A DNA stretch of 64,000 nt. It comes from Candidatus Dietzia intestinipullorum (GTDB taxonomy: Bacteria > Actinomycetota > Actinomycetes > Mycobacteriales > Mycobacteriaceae). Below, one piece after another: positions 25,009 through 33,777 of this stretch. The stretch's first letter is position 1. Every line of letters begins with the position of its first letter. The stretch covers positions 1 to 64,000 of the forward strand of contig DWWP01000021.1 of assembly GCA_019119635.1 (NCBI GenBank), in the 5' to 3' direction. Position numbers and translations under genes: made by a program. Under the pieces are notes generated by a model. The model made no database searches. It saw only the letters and a list, made by a program, of their open reading frames with translations, and had not been told where the DNA came from.

Positions 25009-25706
25009 TCGCCGCCTCGAAGATCTCCGTCCGCTACGGCAATGCGATGGCCGTACGCGACGCATCACTCACTGCTCCGAGCGGCCGCGTGACGGCAGTC
25101 GTCGGCCCGAACGGTGCCGGAAAGTCCAGTCTTCTTTCAGCAATGTCCGGCACGGTGCCCTCAACCGGTTCTGTGGACATGGACGGCGACGACCTCAGCG
25201 TGATCCGAGCGGAGAAGCGACTACGGGCCGGGCTCGCCTATATCCCGCAAGGGCGTCAGCTCTTCCCCCGTCTGACCGTGCGGGAGAACCTCGAGATCGG
25301 CGCCCGCCTCCTCGGCCGCCGCAACGACGTGCTCGGCTCGGCGTTCGATCGGTTCCCGATCCTCCGGACCCGCGAACGGAGCCTGGCAGGCGTCCTGTCC
25401 GGAGGCGAGCAACAGATGCTGGTCCTGGGACGAGCATTGCTGGTGGAGCCGAGCGTACTTCTTCTCGACGAGATGACGACGGGCCTGTCGCCCAAGCTCG
25501 GTGGCGAGTTGCTCGACCATGTTCGGGGTCTGGCCGATTCCGGCGTCACCGTCGTCGTGGCCGAGCCCGCTCTACACCGGGTGGCCCGTATCGTCGACCG
25601 CGGGTACGTGATGATCCGTGGCGGTCTGAGCGGGCCCCATCCCGACGCAACGAACCTCGAGTCCGCCTACCGCTCGGCGATGGGCATTCTGGAGGACGCG
25701 CTGTGA
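25005..25706 (+). CDS. LIV-type ABC ATP-binding protein (LivF-like), second system
   Basis: This 233-residue ATPase starts at ATG 25005, with ACGGAGG upstream and a four-base overlap with the previous stop. Walker A is VVGPNGAGKSSLLS, the signature is VLSGGEQQMLVLGRALL and Walker B is VLLLDEMTTGLS. YIPQGRQLFPRLTVRENLEIG is the LivF-type Q-loop region. It is followed, with overlapping stop and start, by the acyl-CoA synthetase. Confidence 0.9.
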   Translation: MIAASKISVRYGNAMAVRDASLTAPSGRVTAVVGPNGAGKSSLLSAMSGTVPSTGSVDMDGDDLSVIRAEKRLRAGLAYIPQGRQLFPRLTVRENLEIGARLLGRRNDVLGSAFDRFPILRTRERSLAGVLSGGEQQMLVLGRALLVEPSVLLLDEMTTGLSPKLGGELLDHVRGLADSGVTVVVAEPALHRVARIVDRGYVMIRGGLSGPHPDATNLESAYRSAMGILEDAL

Positions 25707-27337
25707 ACGCCCCCGACCCCGCCTCTGCCTGCAAAGAGCCCGACGGGGTCGCCCGCTTGCCCGACGAGTTCGCCGACGTGTCGGTCAGCGAGATGGTCCG
25801 CCACTGGGCGGGCACGCGCGGCGACGAGCCCGCGTACATCGACCCCGAGGGAGCCACCACCTGGTCGGAGTACGACCGCGCCGCCGATCGCGTCTACGCG
25901 GCACTCGTCCCCGCCGACGGATCAGCTGCGCCTCCGGCCGCGGCGCTATACTTGCCCGACACGGCTGAATTCCACGTGGCACTGGTCGGCGCCTACCGGG
26001 CCGGGGTAAGAGTAGCCGCGCTGGGTTCGCGATCCGGGCCCACCGAAGTCGCTCACGTCATGTCCACGGCCGGCGCGCGGGTTCTCGTCACGGCTTCGCA
26101 GGTACGCGGGACCGAGGTCGACGACCTACTGTCGGACCTGGCCGAGCGCGACGTCCCGGTCGAGAAGGTCGTCCTGGTGGAGGGGACCGAGGTCACGAGC
26201 AACGGATCCCCCGTGTCCGCCGTCTCGGTGGACACGGAACGCGCATTCTCCGTGGACGAGATATCCATGCTCAACAGCACCTCGGGCACCACCGGCCGCC
26301 CTAAACTGGTCACGCAGACTCAGCGGAGATGGGTTGCATTCGCGGCCCTGGCGTGTCGAAACGGCGAGCTGAGCACTGTCGAGACCGTCGCGGCCTTCGT
26401 CCCTGCGCCGTTCGGCTTCGGACTCTGGACCTCGCATTTCCTCCCCGCGCTGCTGGGACGCCCAGCGCTCGTGATGGAACGCTTCACAGCCTCGATGGCC
26501 ATCGCTATGATGCGGGACCACCACGCGACAGTGCTCGCGTGCGTGAGTACGCAGTTCCGGATGATGCTGCACTCCGAGCAGCCGCAGTTGGCCGAGCTCA
26601 CCACCCTGCGGGTTATGTTCACCGGCGGTGAGGCCGTCCCCTACTCGGAAGCCAAACGGTTCGAAGAGGTCACCGGCGCCAGATCGCTCCAGTTCTACGG
26701 CTCCAACGAGACCGGCGCGGCAAGCGCCACGTCTCTCCACGACGACGACGAGACCCGGCTGGCCACCGGCGGGTTCCTCCTCCCTGAGATGCACGTGCGG
26801 GTGTTCGACGGTGGTAGAGAAGTCGCCGGACCGGGCCTTCGTCGCGGCCAGCCTGCAGTGCGCGGCCCGCTCATGTCCAAGGGCTACTGGAACAACGACG
26901 CTGCCAACGCCGAGTTGTACACCGACGACGGGTGGATCCTCTTGGGCGATGTGGTGGAGGTGGACGAATCCGACCGGCTCCGCGTCGTGGGCAGGCTCGC
27001 AGATCTCATCATCCGTGGCGGCAAGAACATCTCGGCGGTGGAGGTCGAGGATCACATACGGGAGCACCCGTCGGTCACGATGGTGGCCGCAGTCGGAGTC
27101 CCCGACCCGATCTTCGGGGAGCGTCTGTGCGTCGTGGTCTCCGTGCGAGCCGGGGCCGAGAACATGACGCTCCGTGATCTGACCGACTGGCTGCGCTCGC
27201 GCGGCGCGACCCGGGAGTACCTACCGGAACGACTGGTGATCGTGGACGCACTGCCCACGGCCCCGGGCGGGAAAATCGCCAAAGGAGAGGTACGGAAACT
27301 CGTCGAGGACGAGTCCGCTGAGCAGGAGGGACGATAG
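25703..27337 (+). CDS. Acyl-/aryl-CoA synthetase (AMP-forming)
   Basis: The 544-residue class I adenylate-forming enzyme starts at GTG 25703 with GGAGG upstream. Motifs are LNSTSGTTGRPKLVTQ (P-loop, about 190), FYGSNETGAAS, GWILLGDVVEVDE, GRLADLIIRGGKNISAVEVED (hinge) and PTAPGGKIAKGEVRK with the catalytic Lys. It probably activates a carboxylic acid imported by the co-transcribed LIV transporter. The acid could be aromatic, fatty or a steroid/terpenoid side chain; motifs do not decide this. An ATG-proximal alternative start is absent. Confidence 0.88.
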   Translation: MNAPDPASACKEPDGVARLPDEFADVSVSEMVRHWAGTRGDEPAYIDPEGATTWSEYDRAADRVYAALVPADGSAAPPAAALYLPDTAEFHVALVGAYRAGVRVAALGSRSGPTEVAHVMSTAGARVLVTASQVRGTEVDDLLSDLAERDVPVEKVVLVEGTEVTSNGSPVSAVSVDTERAFSVDEISMLNSTSGTTGRPKLVTQTQRRWVAFAALACRNGELSTVETVAAFVPAPFGFGLWTSHFLPALLGRPALVMERFTASMAIAMMRDHHATVLACVSTQFRMMLHSEQPQLAELTTLRVMFTGGEAVPYSEAKRFEEVTGARSLQFYGSNETGAASATSLHDDDETRLATGGFLLPEMHVRVFDGGREVAGPGLRRGQPAVRGPLMSKGYWNNDAANAELYTDDGWILLGDVVEVDESDRLRVVGRLADLIIRGGKNISAVEVEDHIREHPSVTMVAAVGVPDPIFGERLCVVVSVRAGAENMTLRDLTDWLRSRGATREYLPERLVIVDALPTAPGGKIAKGEVRKLVEDESAEQEGR

Positions 27338-27339
27338 CG

Positions 27340-28182
27340 ATGCGGGAAGAACACGACCTGCGGGGCACAATCGCCCTGGTGACCGGGGCCGCCCGTGGGC
27401 AGGGACGGGCTGTCGTACTCTCGCTGGCCCTCCGAGGCGCGACCGTGTGGGCCACCGACCTGTGCGCCCCGTCGGGCACCGCTCCGTACCCGCTTGCCGG
27501 CGCAAACGACCTCGAGGAGACCGCCCGGCTCGCCCGGTCTGTCGGCGGAGAATGCCACACCACCGAGCTCGACGTGCGTGACCCGGAGGCGGTGAACTGG
27601 TTGGTCGACCACATCACCGACACATCCAGCGCCGTTGGCATCCTGGTCACATGCGCCGGGATCGTCGGGTACGCGCCCACAGCCGAGCTGACCGACAGCC
27701 AGTGGGCTGACATGATCGCCACCAACCTCACCGGGACATTCCACTGCGTCCGCGCAGTGCTCCCGGGCATGGCCGCACAGCGCTCGGGCCGAATCGTGGC
27801 GATCTCCTCGATGAGTGGTCGCCAGGGAACTCCGCACCTCGCGCATTACTCCGCGTCCAAATGGGGGGTTATCGGTCTGATCAAATCGGTCGCTCTCGAG
27901 TACGCGGAGCGCGGAGTGACGGCGAATGTCGTGTGTCCGACCAATGTCGACACCCCAATGCTGCACAATCCCGCGTTGTACTCCCTGTTCGCGCCCGACC
28001 TGGAGTCCCCGACGCGGCAGGAGGTGGAGCCACGCTATGCCTCGATGAGCCCGATGCGGATTCCGTGGAGTCCTCCCGAGGCGATCGCGGACGCGGTCGA
28101 CCACCTGGTCGGCGACTCAGGTAGCTACGTCACAGGCTCGGTGCTCGATGTGGGGATGGGTTCCGCGGCACGGATGCCTTAG
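27340..28182 (+). CDS. Mycofactocin-coupled SDR-family oxidoreductase
   Basis: This 280-residue NAD-dependent dehydrogenase has a nucleotide loop TGAARGQGRA (about 13-22) and catalytic YSASK (about 170-174). Insertions typical of the mycofactocin-coupled SDR group (TIGR03971) are visible: TDLCAPSGTAPYPLAGANDLEET after the second strand, and NVDTPMLHNPALYSLFAPDLESPTR before IPWSPPEAIADAV. Members hold NADH tightly and pass electrons to the peptide-derived cofactor mycofactocin. It is the last gene of the second LIV operon, following the CoA synthetase, so it probably oxidises an alcohol group of the imported compound or an intermediate. Confidence 0.85.
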   Translation: MREEHDLRGTIALVTGAARGQGRAVVLSLALRGATVWATDLCAPSGTAPYPLAGANDLEETARLARSVGGECHTTELDVRDPEAVNWLVDHITDTSSAVGILVTCAGIVGYAPTAELTDSQWADMIATNLTGTFHCVRAVLPGMAAQRSGRIVAISSMSGRQGTPHLAHYSASKWGVIGLIKSVALEYAERGVTANVVCPTNVDTPMLHNPALYSLFAPDLESPTRQEVEPRYASMSPMRIPWSPPEAIADAVDHLVGDSGSYVTGSVLDVGMGSAARMP

Positions 28183-28204
28183 GCCCGGCGATCCACTGCC
28201 GGAG

Positions 28205-29893
28205 CTAGATCCGTGCGGCGGCATGATGAGCGGCGATATAGCCGAACACCAGCCCCTGGCCGATCGTCGCACCGGCGCCGGGATAGCGGTCACCGAACGC
28301 GTTCGCAGCATTGTTCCCGGTCGCATAGAGCTTGTCTATGACGCCGCCGTCCTCGTCGAGCACCCGACCCATCCCGTCTGTGGTGAGGCCTCCGCACGTG
28401 CCCAGATCCGACAGGACCACTTTCACGGCGTGGAACGGACCGTGGTCCAGCGGTCGCAGGGTCGGGTTGGGGCCGTGAGACGGATCGCCGTAGTACCTGT
28501 CGTAGGAGCCGGCACCCCGATGGAAGTCATCGTCGATGCCGGCTGACGCCAGCAGATTGAATCGCGACGTAGTGGCTGTCAGCTCCTGCAGACCGGTCAG
28601 CTCGGCCAGCTGTGCGATCGTCGGAGCCTGGTAGGCGATTCCCGCCTCGTACCAGGCCTCGGGTATCGCCATGCGTGGGAACAGCTCGCCGGCGAAGACG
28701 TAACTGTCGCGGTACCGCTGATCAAAGATGATCCACATCTGCCCCACCGGATCACCCGAACGCTCACGCTCGACGACCTGTTGGCCGAAGGTCATGTAAT
28801 CAGTGGCTTCGTTGATGAATCGGCTGCCCGAGGAATCGACCATGAACGACCCGGGCAATGAGCGCTCGGCGAGCATCACCTTCGGCGCTGCGCCCGGCAG
28901 CGGCGCGACGGCCGGGAACCACCACGCCTGGTCGAGCAGGTCCGTGCCGGCCCCGATGTCGACCGCTGCACCGAGTGAGTCCCCGGTGTTACCCGGGGAG
29001 CCCAGCGACCACTCGTCCAAGGAGCTCAGTTGGTGCGCGCGACGGCGGGCCATGTCATGGTCAAAGCCTCCGGCCGATAGCAGCACGCCCTTGTCCGCCT
29101 CGATCGTGAGGGGTTCTCCGTCGCGCACCACCTCTGCGCCACTGATCCTTCGGCCGGTGGCACCGTCCTCGGTGACCAGTGCACGAAGCGCGGTGTTGCG
29201 CCACACCGGGATCCCGGCACGCAACACCGCGTCGTAGAGTCCGGCCGCGAGAGCCTGCCCGCCCGCCAGGTACTCACGGCCGAGGAGCTTTCCGCCCATC
29301 CCCTGCGCGAGCCGGCGGACGGCCCGCGGCAGGCCCCGGTGGGGCACCGTGGCCATCAGATTGATCAGCCGATAGTCGACTCCGGTGATCGGCATCGGTA
29401 CGGGCGCGGCCATATTCCCCTGGCGCAGCTCATCGCGATGGTCGCCCAGTACCGAGGCGTCGAACGGTCGCGACTCACATGTCCTGCCGATCGCCGAACC
29501 ACCGCGTCGCTCGGAATGGTAATCGGAGTACCCCTCCGACCACATGAACGTCAGTCGCGTGACCTTCCGCAGGAAGTCCACCGTAGCCGGCCCGTAGTGC
29601 AGGAAGCACCTCCGGCGTTCGGGGTCTGCCGTGTCGCCGACGATCTCATCGAGGTACTCCGCGGCCCGATCGATGGAGTCAGTTCCGCCGTCTTCACGGA
29701 TCACCGAGTTGCCCGGCACCCAGAACGCTCCACCGGACAGCGCCATCGAACCACCGACGAACTCGGTCTTCTCCACCACGAGCACCTTCAGGCCCAGCTC
29801 GTGCGCCACCAATGCCGCGGCGAGCCCGGTGCCGGAACCGACGACGATCAGGTCGAACGAGGCGTCGGGATTCTGCGTTTCATGCGATCTCAC
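28205..29893 (-). CDS. kstD: 3-ketosteroid dehydrogenase-like FAD flavoprotein
   Basis: The 562-residue protein belongs to the fumarate reductase/KstD flavoprotein family. FAD is bound by LIVVGSGTGLAAALVAHELGLKVLVVEK (about 14-41) and VGGSMALSGGAFWVPGN. The C-terminal signature GGLTTDGMGRVLDEDGGVIDKLYATGNNAANAFG is followed by YPGAGATIGQGLVFGYIAAHHAA, the KstD ending. KstD removes hydrogens at C1-C2 of 3-ketosteroids. A 4(5)-dehydrogenase (Kst4D) is the main alternative, but 562 residues and this C-terminus fit KstD better. It ends a leftward OYE-SDR-kstD run and converges with the mycofactocin SDR. The exact substrate is inferred. Confidence 0.8.
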   Translation of the reverse strand: MRSHETQNPDASFDLIVVGSGTGLAAALVAHELGLKVLVVEKTEFVGGSMALSGGAFWVPGNSVIREDGGTDSIDRAAEYLDEIVGDTADPERRRCFLHYGPATVDFLRKVTRLTFMWSEGYSDYHSERRGGSAIGRTCESRPFDASVLGDHRDELRQGNMAAPVPMPITGVDYRLINLMATVPHRGLPRAVRRLAQGMGGKLLGREYLAGGQALAAGLYDAVLRAGIPVWRNTALRALVTEDGATGRRISGAEVVRDGEPLTIEADKGVLLSAGGFDHDMARRRAHQLSSLDEWSLGSPGNTGDSLGAAVDIGAGTDLLDQAWWFPAVAPLPGAAPKVMLAERSLPGSFMVDSSGSRFINEATDYMTFGQQVVERERSGDPVGQMWIIFDQRYRDSYVFAGELFPRMAIPEAWYEAGIAYQAPTIAQLAELTGLQELTATTSRFNLLASAGIDDDFHRGAGSYDRYYGDPSHGPNPTLRPLDHGPFHAVKVVLSDLGTCGGLTTDGMGRVLDEDGGVIDKLYATGNNAANAFGDRYPGAGATIGQGLVFGYIAAHHAAARI

Positions 29894-30005
29894 AGGGGAT
29901 AGTCCTTCCGTTTTGGCGCGGGGCTCCGCGCGGGGAGCTCTCCGATTGGTGACTCAGAGAACGGGCTGCTCTTCTGGCCGGTCCCACGGGCATCGCGGGA
30001 CGGGG

Positions 30006-30758
30006 TCACTGGAGCAACACCTGACCGCCGTCCACCGGCATCGAATGCCCCGTGATGTACCGGGCGTCATCGCTGCACAGAAATGCCACGGCAGCGCCGA
30101 TGTCCTTCTCGGGGTCGCCCAACCGGCGCAGTGGAACGGTGCTGAGGAATGCCTCCGCTTCGTCCGGCCGATCCTCGACCCAGTCGGCCATGCTCGGCGA
30201 GAGCGATAAAGGGATGATGGCGTTTACCCGGATTTCGTCGCCCGCCCATTCGCACGCGGCCGCCCGGGTCAGTGCCCGGATGGCTTCCTTGGCGGCGGCA
30301 TACAACCCATACCCGGACGAATCCCAGCGGACCCCGGCAGCGGAGCCGATGTTGACGATCGCGCCGCCGCCGGACAGGTACGGATGGCACAGACGCATCA
30401 GCCGCAGGGCCGCAAGCGGCCCCGAATCCATCACTTGCCCGTAATCGTCGTCTGTCGTGGACAACAGTGGGCCGTCGATAACGGTCTGGGCGTTGTTGAC
30501 AAGAATTGACGGCGATCCGAAAGCTGCTACCGCGTCAGCCACGAGAGCATCCAGGGCGTGCGGATCAGTGACGTCGCACGCGAGAGCGATCGCCTCGTGC
30601 CCGCGTTCACGGATCTGTTCGGCGGTCCGGGCGACCTTCTCGTGGGACCGCCCCACGAGAATCAGGCGTGCACCCCGCTCCGCGAGAGCACAAGCGATGC
30701 CCTGACCGACGCCCTGCCCCGCTCCCGTGACCAGCGCCACCTTGTTCTCAACTGTCAT
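30006..30758 (-). CDS. SDR-family NAD(P)-dependent oxidoreductase
   Basis: This classical 250-residue SDR has nucleotide loop TGAGQGVGQGIA (about 11-22), NNAQT in place of NNAG, catalytic Ser in NIGSAAGVRWDSSG, and YAAAK (Tyr/Lys). The C-terminus SDDARYITGHSMPVDGGQVLLQ is typical. The gene is 15 bases downstream of the OYE-like gene and 112 bases upstream of kstD, same strand, so it is probably co-transcribed. A hydroxysteroid dehydrogenase role would fit the context; motifs alone say only SDR. Confidence 0.85.
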   Translation of the reverse strand: MTVENKVALVTGAGQGVGQGIACALAERGARLILVGRSHEKVARTAEQIRERGHEAIALACDVTDPHALDALVADAVAAFGSPSILVNNAQTVIDGPLLSTTDDDYGQVMDSGPLAALRLMRLCHPYLSGGGAIVNIGSAAGVRWDSSGYGLYAAAKEAIRALTRAAACEWAGDEIRVNAIIPLSLSPSMADWVEDRPDEAEAFLSTVPLRRLGDPEKDIGAAVAFLCSDDARYITGHSMPVDGGQVLLQ

Positions 30759-30773
30759 GTGCTCGACGCTCCT

Positions 30774-32081
30774 TCATGACCGCGCATCGAGAAGCGACGA
30801 CCCGGCGGGCAGTGGAGCGGATGGCATCGACAGGTCGATCGTCGGCGCCTCGCCCGCCGCGCTGTACGCGGACTCGGGGTCGAGTACACAATGCGTGCGG
30901 CCGTACACCGTGTACATGCAACGATTGCAGTGAGTGCAGAGTGACTTCTTCGAGTGGTCGGCGTGCACGGCGCGGATGAGCCCGGGCTCGCGCAACAACG
31001 CCCGGCCGATCGCCACGAAGTCGAAGCCCTCGTTCATTCCGGCGGCCATGTGGTCGTATTCCGTTATCCCGCCCAGGAGCACCAGTTTGCTGTGGCGCAC
31101 CACGGGGACGAACTGACGGGCAGCCTCCAGCATGTACATGCTCTCGTACTCGAATTCGCCGAGTACTTTTCTGCCGAACAAGCGCACGCCCGTCCGGAGC
31201 GGCTGCGGCATCAACGCGGCGAAGTCCTCCACCGGTACCTCGCCACGGAACAGATACATCTGGCGCACGACCGAGGACCCCTCGGTCAAGACGATGGCGT
31301 CGAGGTTGGCATCGGCATCGAGGAGCTGGACGGTACGAAGTGATTCCTTGAGGCCGATGCCACCGGGCACACCGTCGGCCATGCTGACCTTCGCCGTCAC
31401 CGCGATCGCACCGCCCACGCGCTGGCGAACCGCTGCAGCAATCTCCCGGACGAAGCGGGATCGGTTGTCGATACTTCCGCCATACCCGTCGCGGCGACGA
31501 TTGAACAACGGGCTGAGGAAGGAACTGGGCAGGTAGTTGTGCCCGAAGTGAAGTTCGACGGCGTCGATACCGGCCTCCACCGCTACCTGTGCGGCGTCGG
31601 CGAACTGTTCCACCACTCGGGCGACCTCACCTCGAGTGATCGCACGGCAGTACTGGAACGACGTGGGGTTGACCATCCGGCTCGGCGCCACGGGAGTGGC
31701 GCCGGTGATCTGCTTGGTCGCGACAGGCCCGGCATGACCCAACTGGGCGCACACCACGGCCCCCTCGGCATGGACGGCGTCAGCGAGCTCACGCAGGCCG
31801 GCCACCGCGCGGCGGTCCATGACGATCTGGCCCGGTGCCGATTTACCTTCCGTGCTGACACAGCAGTAGGCGATCGTGGTCATCCCGACCCCGCCGCGCA
31901 CGAAGTCCAGGTGGAAGTCGATGAGTTCGCGGGTGACCAGTCCCTCGGGCGAACGCCCCTCTGACGTCGCCGCCTTGATGATCCGGTTGGGCAACCGGGC
32001 CGGCCCCAGCGTCGTCGGATCGAACGGACTCGGCGTCCTTGATCGCGACGTTGAGTCCGACGATTGAGTGTGCACTGCCAC
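30774..32081 (-). CDS. Old Yellow Enzyme-like NADH:flavin oxidoreductase with residual FeS motif
   Basis: The 435-residue FMN TIM-barrel protein includes LPNRIIKAATSEGRSPEGLVT, CAQLGHAGPVA, AVELHFGHNYLPSSFLSPLFNRRRDGYGG and the FMN phosphate site FVAIGRALLREP. After the barrel, Cys382, 385, 388 and 398 (CTHCNRC then C) recall the [4Fe-4S] motif of 2,4-dienoyl-CoA reductase-type enzymes. The spacing (x2, x2, x9) is shorter than usual, and the C-terminal FAD/NADH domain of that class is missing. It may reduce enone or dienoyl intermediates of steroid breakdown. It is first in the leftward OYE-SDR-kstD unit, with a candidate IclR site at 32151-32165. Confidence 0.82.
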   Translation of the reverse strand: MAVHTQSSDSTSRSRTPSPFDPTTLGPARLPNRIIKAATSEGRSPEGLVTRELIDFHLDFVRGGVGMTTIAYCCVSTEGKSAPGQIVMDRRAVAGLRELADAVHAEGAVVCAQLGHAGPVATKQITGATPVAPSRMVNPTSFQYCRAITRGEVARVVEQFADAAQVAVEAGIDAVELHFGHNYLPSSFLSPLFNRRRDGYGGSIDNRSRFVREIAAAVRQRVGGAIAVTAKVSMADGVPGGIGLKESLRTVQLLDADANLDAIVLTEGSSVVRQMYLFRGEVPVEDFAALMPQPLRTGVRLFGRKVLGEFEYESMYMLEAARQFVPVVRHSKLVLLGGITEYDHMAAGMNEGFDFVAIGRALLREPGLIRAVHADHSKKSLCTHCNRCMYTVYGRTHCVLDPESAYSAAGEAPTIDLSMPSAPLPAGSSLLDARS

Positions 32082-32150
32082 TTCGGACGCCTCCTCGTGT
32101 GTGGTGATTCACATCATAGTGACACGGCCGAACAGCGAACCGCCTGGCGC

Positions 32151-32165
32151 TCCCGCTCACCGGGA
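32151..32165. promoter_or_regulatory. Candidate IclR operator, TCCCG-N5-CGGGA
   Basis: TCCCGCTCACCGGGA is a perfect 5+5 inverted repeat 70 bases upstream of the OYE-like gene. The same form recurs at 33128, 38217, 38269 and 39796, always between genes of the steroid module. Binding by the IclR protein at 33778-34569 is inferred. Confidence 0.5.
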
Positions 32166-32212
32166 ATAGTGGGAACCGCGCTGCGCAGTGGAGCAGAAGG
32201 TCGGCCGGACTG

Positions 32213-33085
32213 TCAGGGTCGGTTGAGGAACGCGATGACAGCAGACTCAAACGCTTCCCGCTGCTCGATCATCACCCAGTGCCCGCAGTCGGGGAAGATG
32301 TGGATCTCGCCTCTGGGGAGCAGCCGCATCGGGATCAACGACATGTCGACCGGGCTCACCCGATCGTCTCGGCCCCAGGTGACGAGCGTGGGGGCCTGCA
32401 CTGCACGCAGAGACATCCAGGCGGGCACGGTCTCCGGATCGCCGGCCTCGGCGGCCATCCGCTCGAGAGCCGCTCGGCCGTACATCGCGCGAGAGCTGGC
32501 CAGCGTCCCCGGAGCGATCGCCTGGGCCCACCGTTCCTCGATCATCTCGTCTGTGACCAATGCCCGGTCATAGACCATCGAATTCAACCAGTCGACGAGC
32601 CTGTCCCGGGTGGGGTCCTCGACGAACTCGCTCAAGCGGACGATCCCCTCGCTGGGTGTCGGCGCGAACAGGGATGCGCCCGCACCACCGATCGTCACGA
32701 GTTTGTCCACCCGCTCGGGGAAGACGGCGGCGAAGGCGGTGGCGATGAACCCGCCCATCGAGTTTCCGAGCAGGTGGACCTTCTCCAGACCCATTCCGTC
32801 CATGAAGTCACGGGTCGCGGTCTGCGCGGCGACCATCGGATGCGGGGTGTCGACGTCGTCACTGACACCGAATCCCGGGAATTCCAGGACGAACGTGCGG
32901 AAGTGCTCAGCAAAGGCCGGCATGATCCCCGCGAAGTTGCGCCACCCGGTGACTCCCGGGCCCGACCCGTGGAGAAGCACGAGCGGTGGCCCCTCACCGG
33001 ATTCGCGGTAGCGGAGCGTTCCGTTTTCTGTCGGCAGTTCCTTGAGCTCGGGCTCGTGGGGCGATGTCGCGGGAGTGTTATCCAT
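32213..33085 (-). CDS. hsaD: HsaD-like C-C bond hydrolase (alpha/beta hydrolase)
   Basis: The 290-residue protein starts at ATG 33085; the longer reading adds low-complexity sequence. Meta-cleavage-product hydrolase features are PLVLLHGSGPGVTGWRNF (36-53), nucleophile Ser109 in LGNSMGGFIA, Asp241 in WGRDDRVSP and His269 in DCGHWVMIEQ. HsaD of M. tuberculosis hydrolyses the ring-cleaved product of steroid degradation, and phrases such as LFAPTPSEGIVRLSEF and VYDRALVTDEMIEER align with it by eye. BphD-type hydrolases for aromatic compounds are related alternatives. It is divergent from the HsaB-like gene across a candidate operator. Confidence 0.8.
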   Translation of the reverse strand: MDNTPATSPHEPELKELPTENGTLRYRESGEGPPLVLLHGSGPGVTGWRNFAGIMPAFAEHFRTFVLEFPGFGVSDDVDTPHPMVAAQTATRDFMDGMGLEKVHLLGNSMGGFIATAFAAVFPERVDKLVTIGGAGASLFAPTPSEGIVRLSEFVEDPTRDRLVDWLNSMVYDRALVTDEMIEERWAQAIAPGTLASSRAMYGRAALERMAAEAGDPETVPAWMSLRAVQAPTLVTWGRDDRVSPVDMSLIPMRLLPRGEIHIFPDCGHWVMIEQREAFESAVIAFLNRP

Positions 33086-33127
33086 GAGCTGCACGTTCTC
33101 AGCCGGGCCTGGCCGCGACCGGGGTTT

Positions 33128-33142
33128 TCCCGGCCAGCGGGA
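33128..33142. promoter_or_regulatory. Candidate IclR operator between hsaD and hsaB
   Basis: TCCCGGCCAGCGGGA is a perfect TCCCG-N5-CGGGA inverted repeat in the 97-base divergent gap. A TAGACA -10-like box (33171-33176) lies six bases before the hsaB ATG, suggesting a leaderless hsaB transcript. The palindrome would then sit about 40-55 bases upstream of that start, a position suiting an activator for hsaB. Confidence 0.5.
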
Positions 33143-33182
33143 GGTATCGGGTCCGGGTGTCGAGCGCGAGTAGACAGGCGCC

Positions 33183-33755
33183 ATGGACACCACGATCGAT
33201 GCTGGCGACGCCGTCGCTCTGCGGGGGCTTCTCGGACGCTTCTGCACAGGGGTGACCGTCGTGGCCACCGAGAACACGGCTGGAGACGTCGTCGGCTTCG
33301 CCTGTCAGTCGTTCTCCGCCCTGTCTCTGGATCCGCCCATGATCCTGATCTCCGTGATGCGCACGTCCAACACGCTCCCCGTGCTGCTCGAACGCGAAGA
33401 GTTCACCGTGAGCGTGCTCGGTGAGGACGCGCACGAGATCTCCGCCACCGTGGGCAGCCGTGCAGCCGACAAGTTCGCTCGCGTGCCCCTGACCCGGACG
33501 GGGTCCGGGCTCCCCGCGCTCCGGGACCCCCTCGCATGGTTCGACTGTTCCGTGGCACGCGTGGTGGAGGGCGGGGATCACATCGTCGTACTCGCGGACG
33601 TCAGAGAAGCCGGCCCCACCGAGTGCGACGCCCGCCCGCTGCTCTACTACAACGGTGGCTACGGCGGACTCGCCCGGACCGAGCCGGCGACCGTGACGCC
33701 GGAGCGAGAGCTCCTGACCGCCATGTCCGCCTACACCACGGACGACTGGTTCTGA
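33183..33755 (+). CDS. hsaB: HsaB-like flavin reductase of a two-component monooxygenase
   Basis: This 190-residue flavin reductase-like (FMN-binding split barrel) protein shows LGRFCTGVTVVATE, VGFACQSFSALSLDPPMILISV, GSRAADKFARVPL and ARPLLYYNGGYGGL. These correspond in order to HsaB of M. tuberculosis, and both proteins end in a Thr-x-Asp-(D/T)-Trp-(hydrophobic) tail. It would supply reduced flavin to the HsaA-like oxygenase encoded at 36961. It is unlinked from hsaA in transcription but shares a candidate operator sequence with it. Other flavin reductases of the family (HpaC, TftC) are the alternative. Confidence 0.82.
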   Translation: MDTTIDAGDAVALRGLLGRFCTGVTVVATENTAGDVVGFACQSFSALSLDPPMILISVMRTSNTLPVLLEREEFTVSVLGEDAHEISATVGSRAADKFARVPLTRTGSGLPALRDPLAWFDCSVARVVEGGDHIVVLADVREAGPTECDARPLLYYNGGYGGLARTEPATVTPERELLTAMSAYTTDDWF

Positions 33756-33777
33756 TCGGCCCGCCCGCCGCGGGGTT

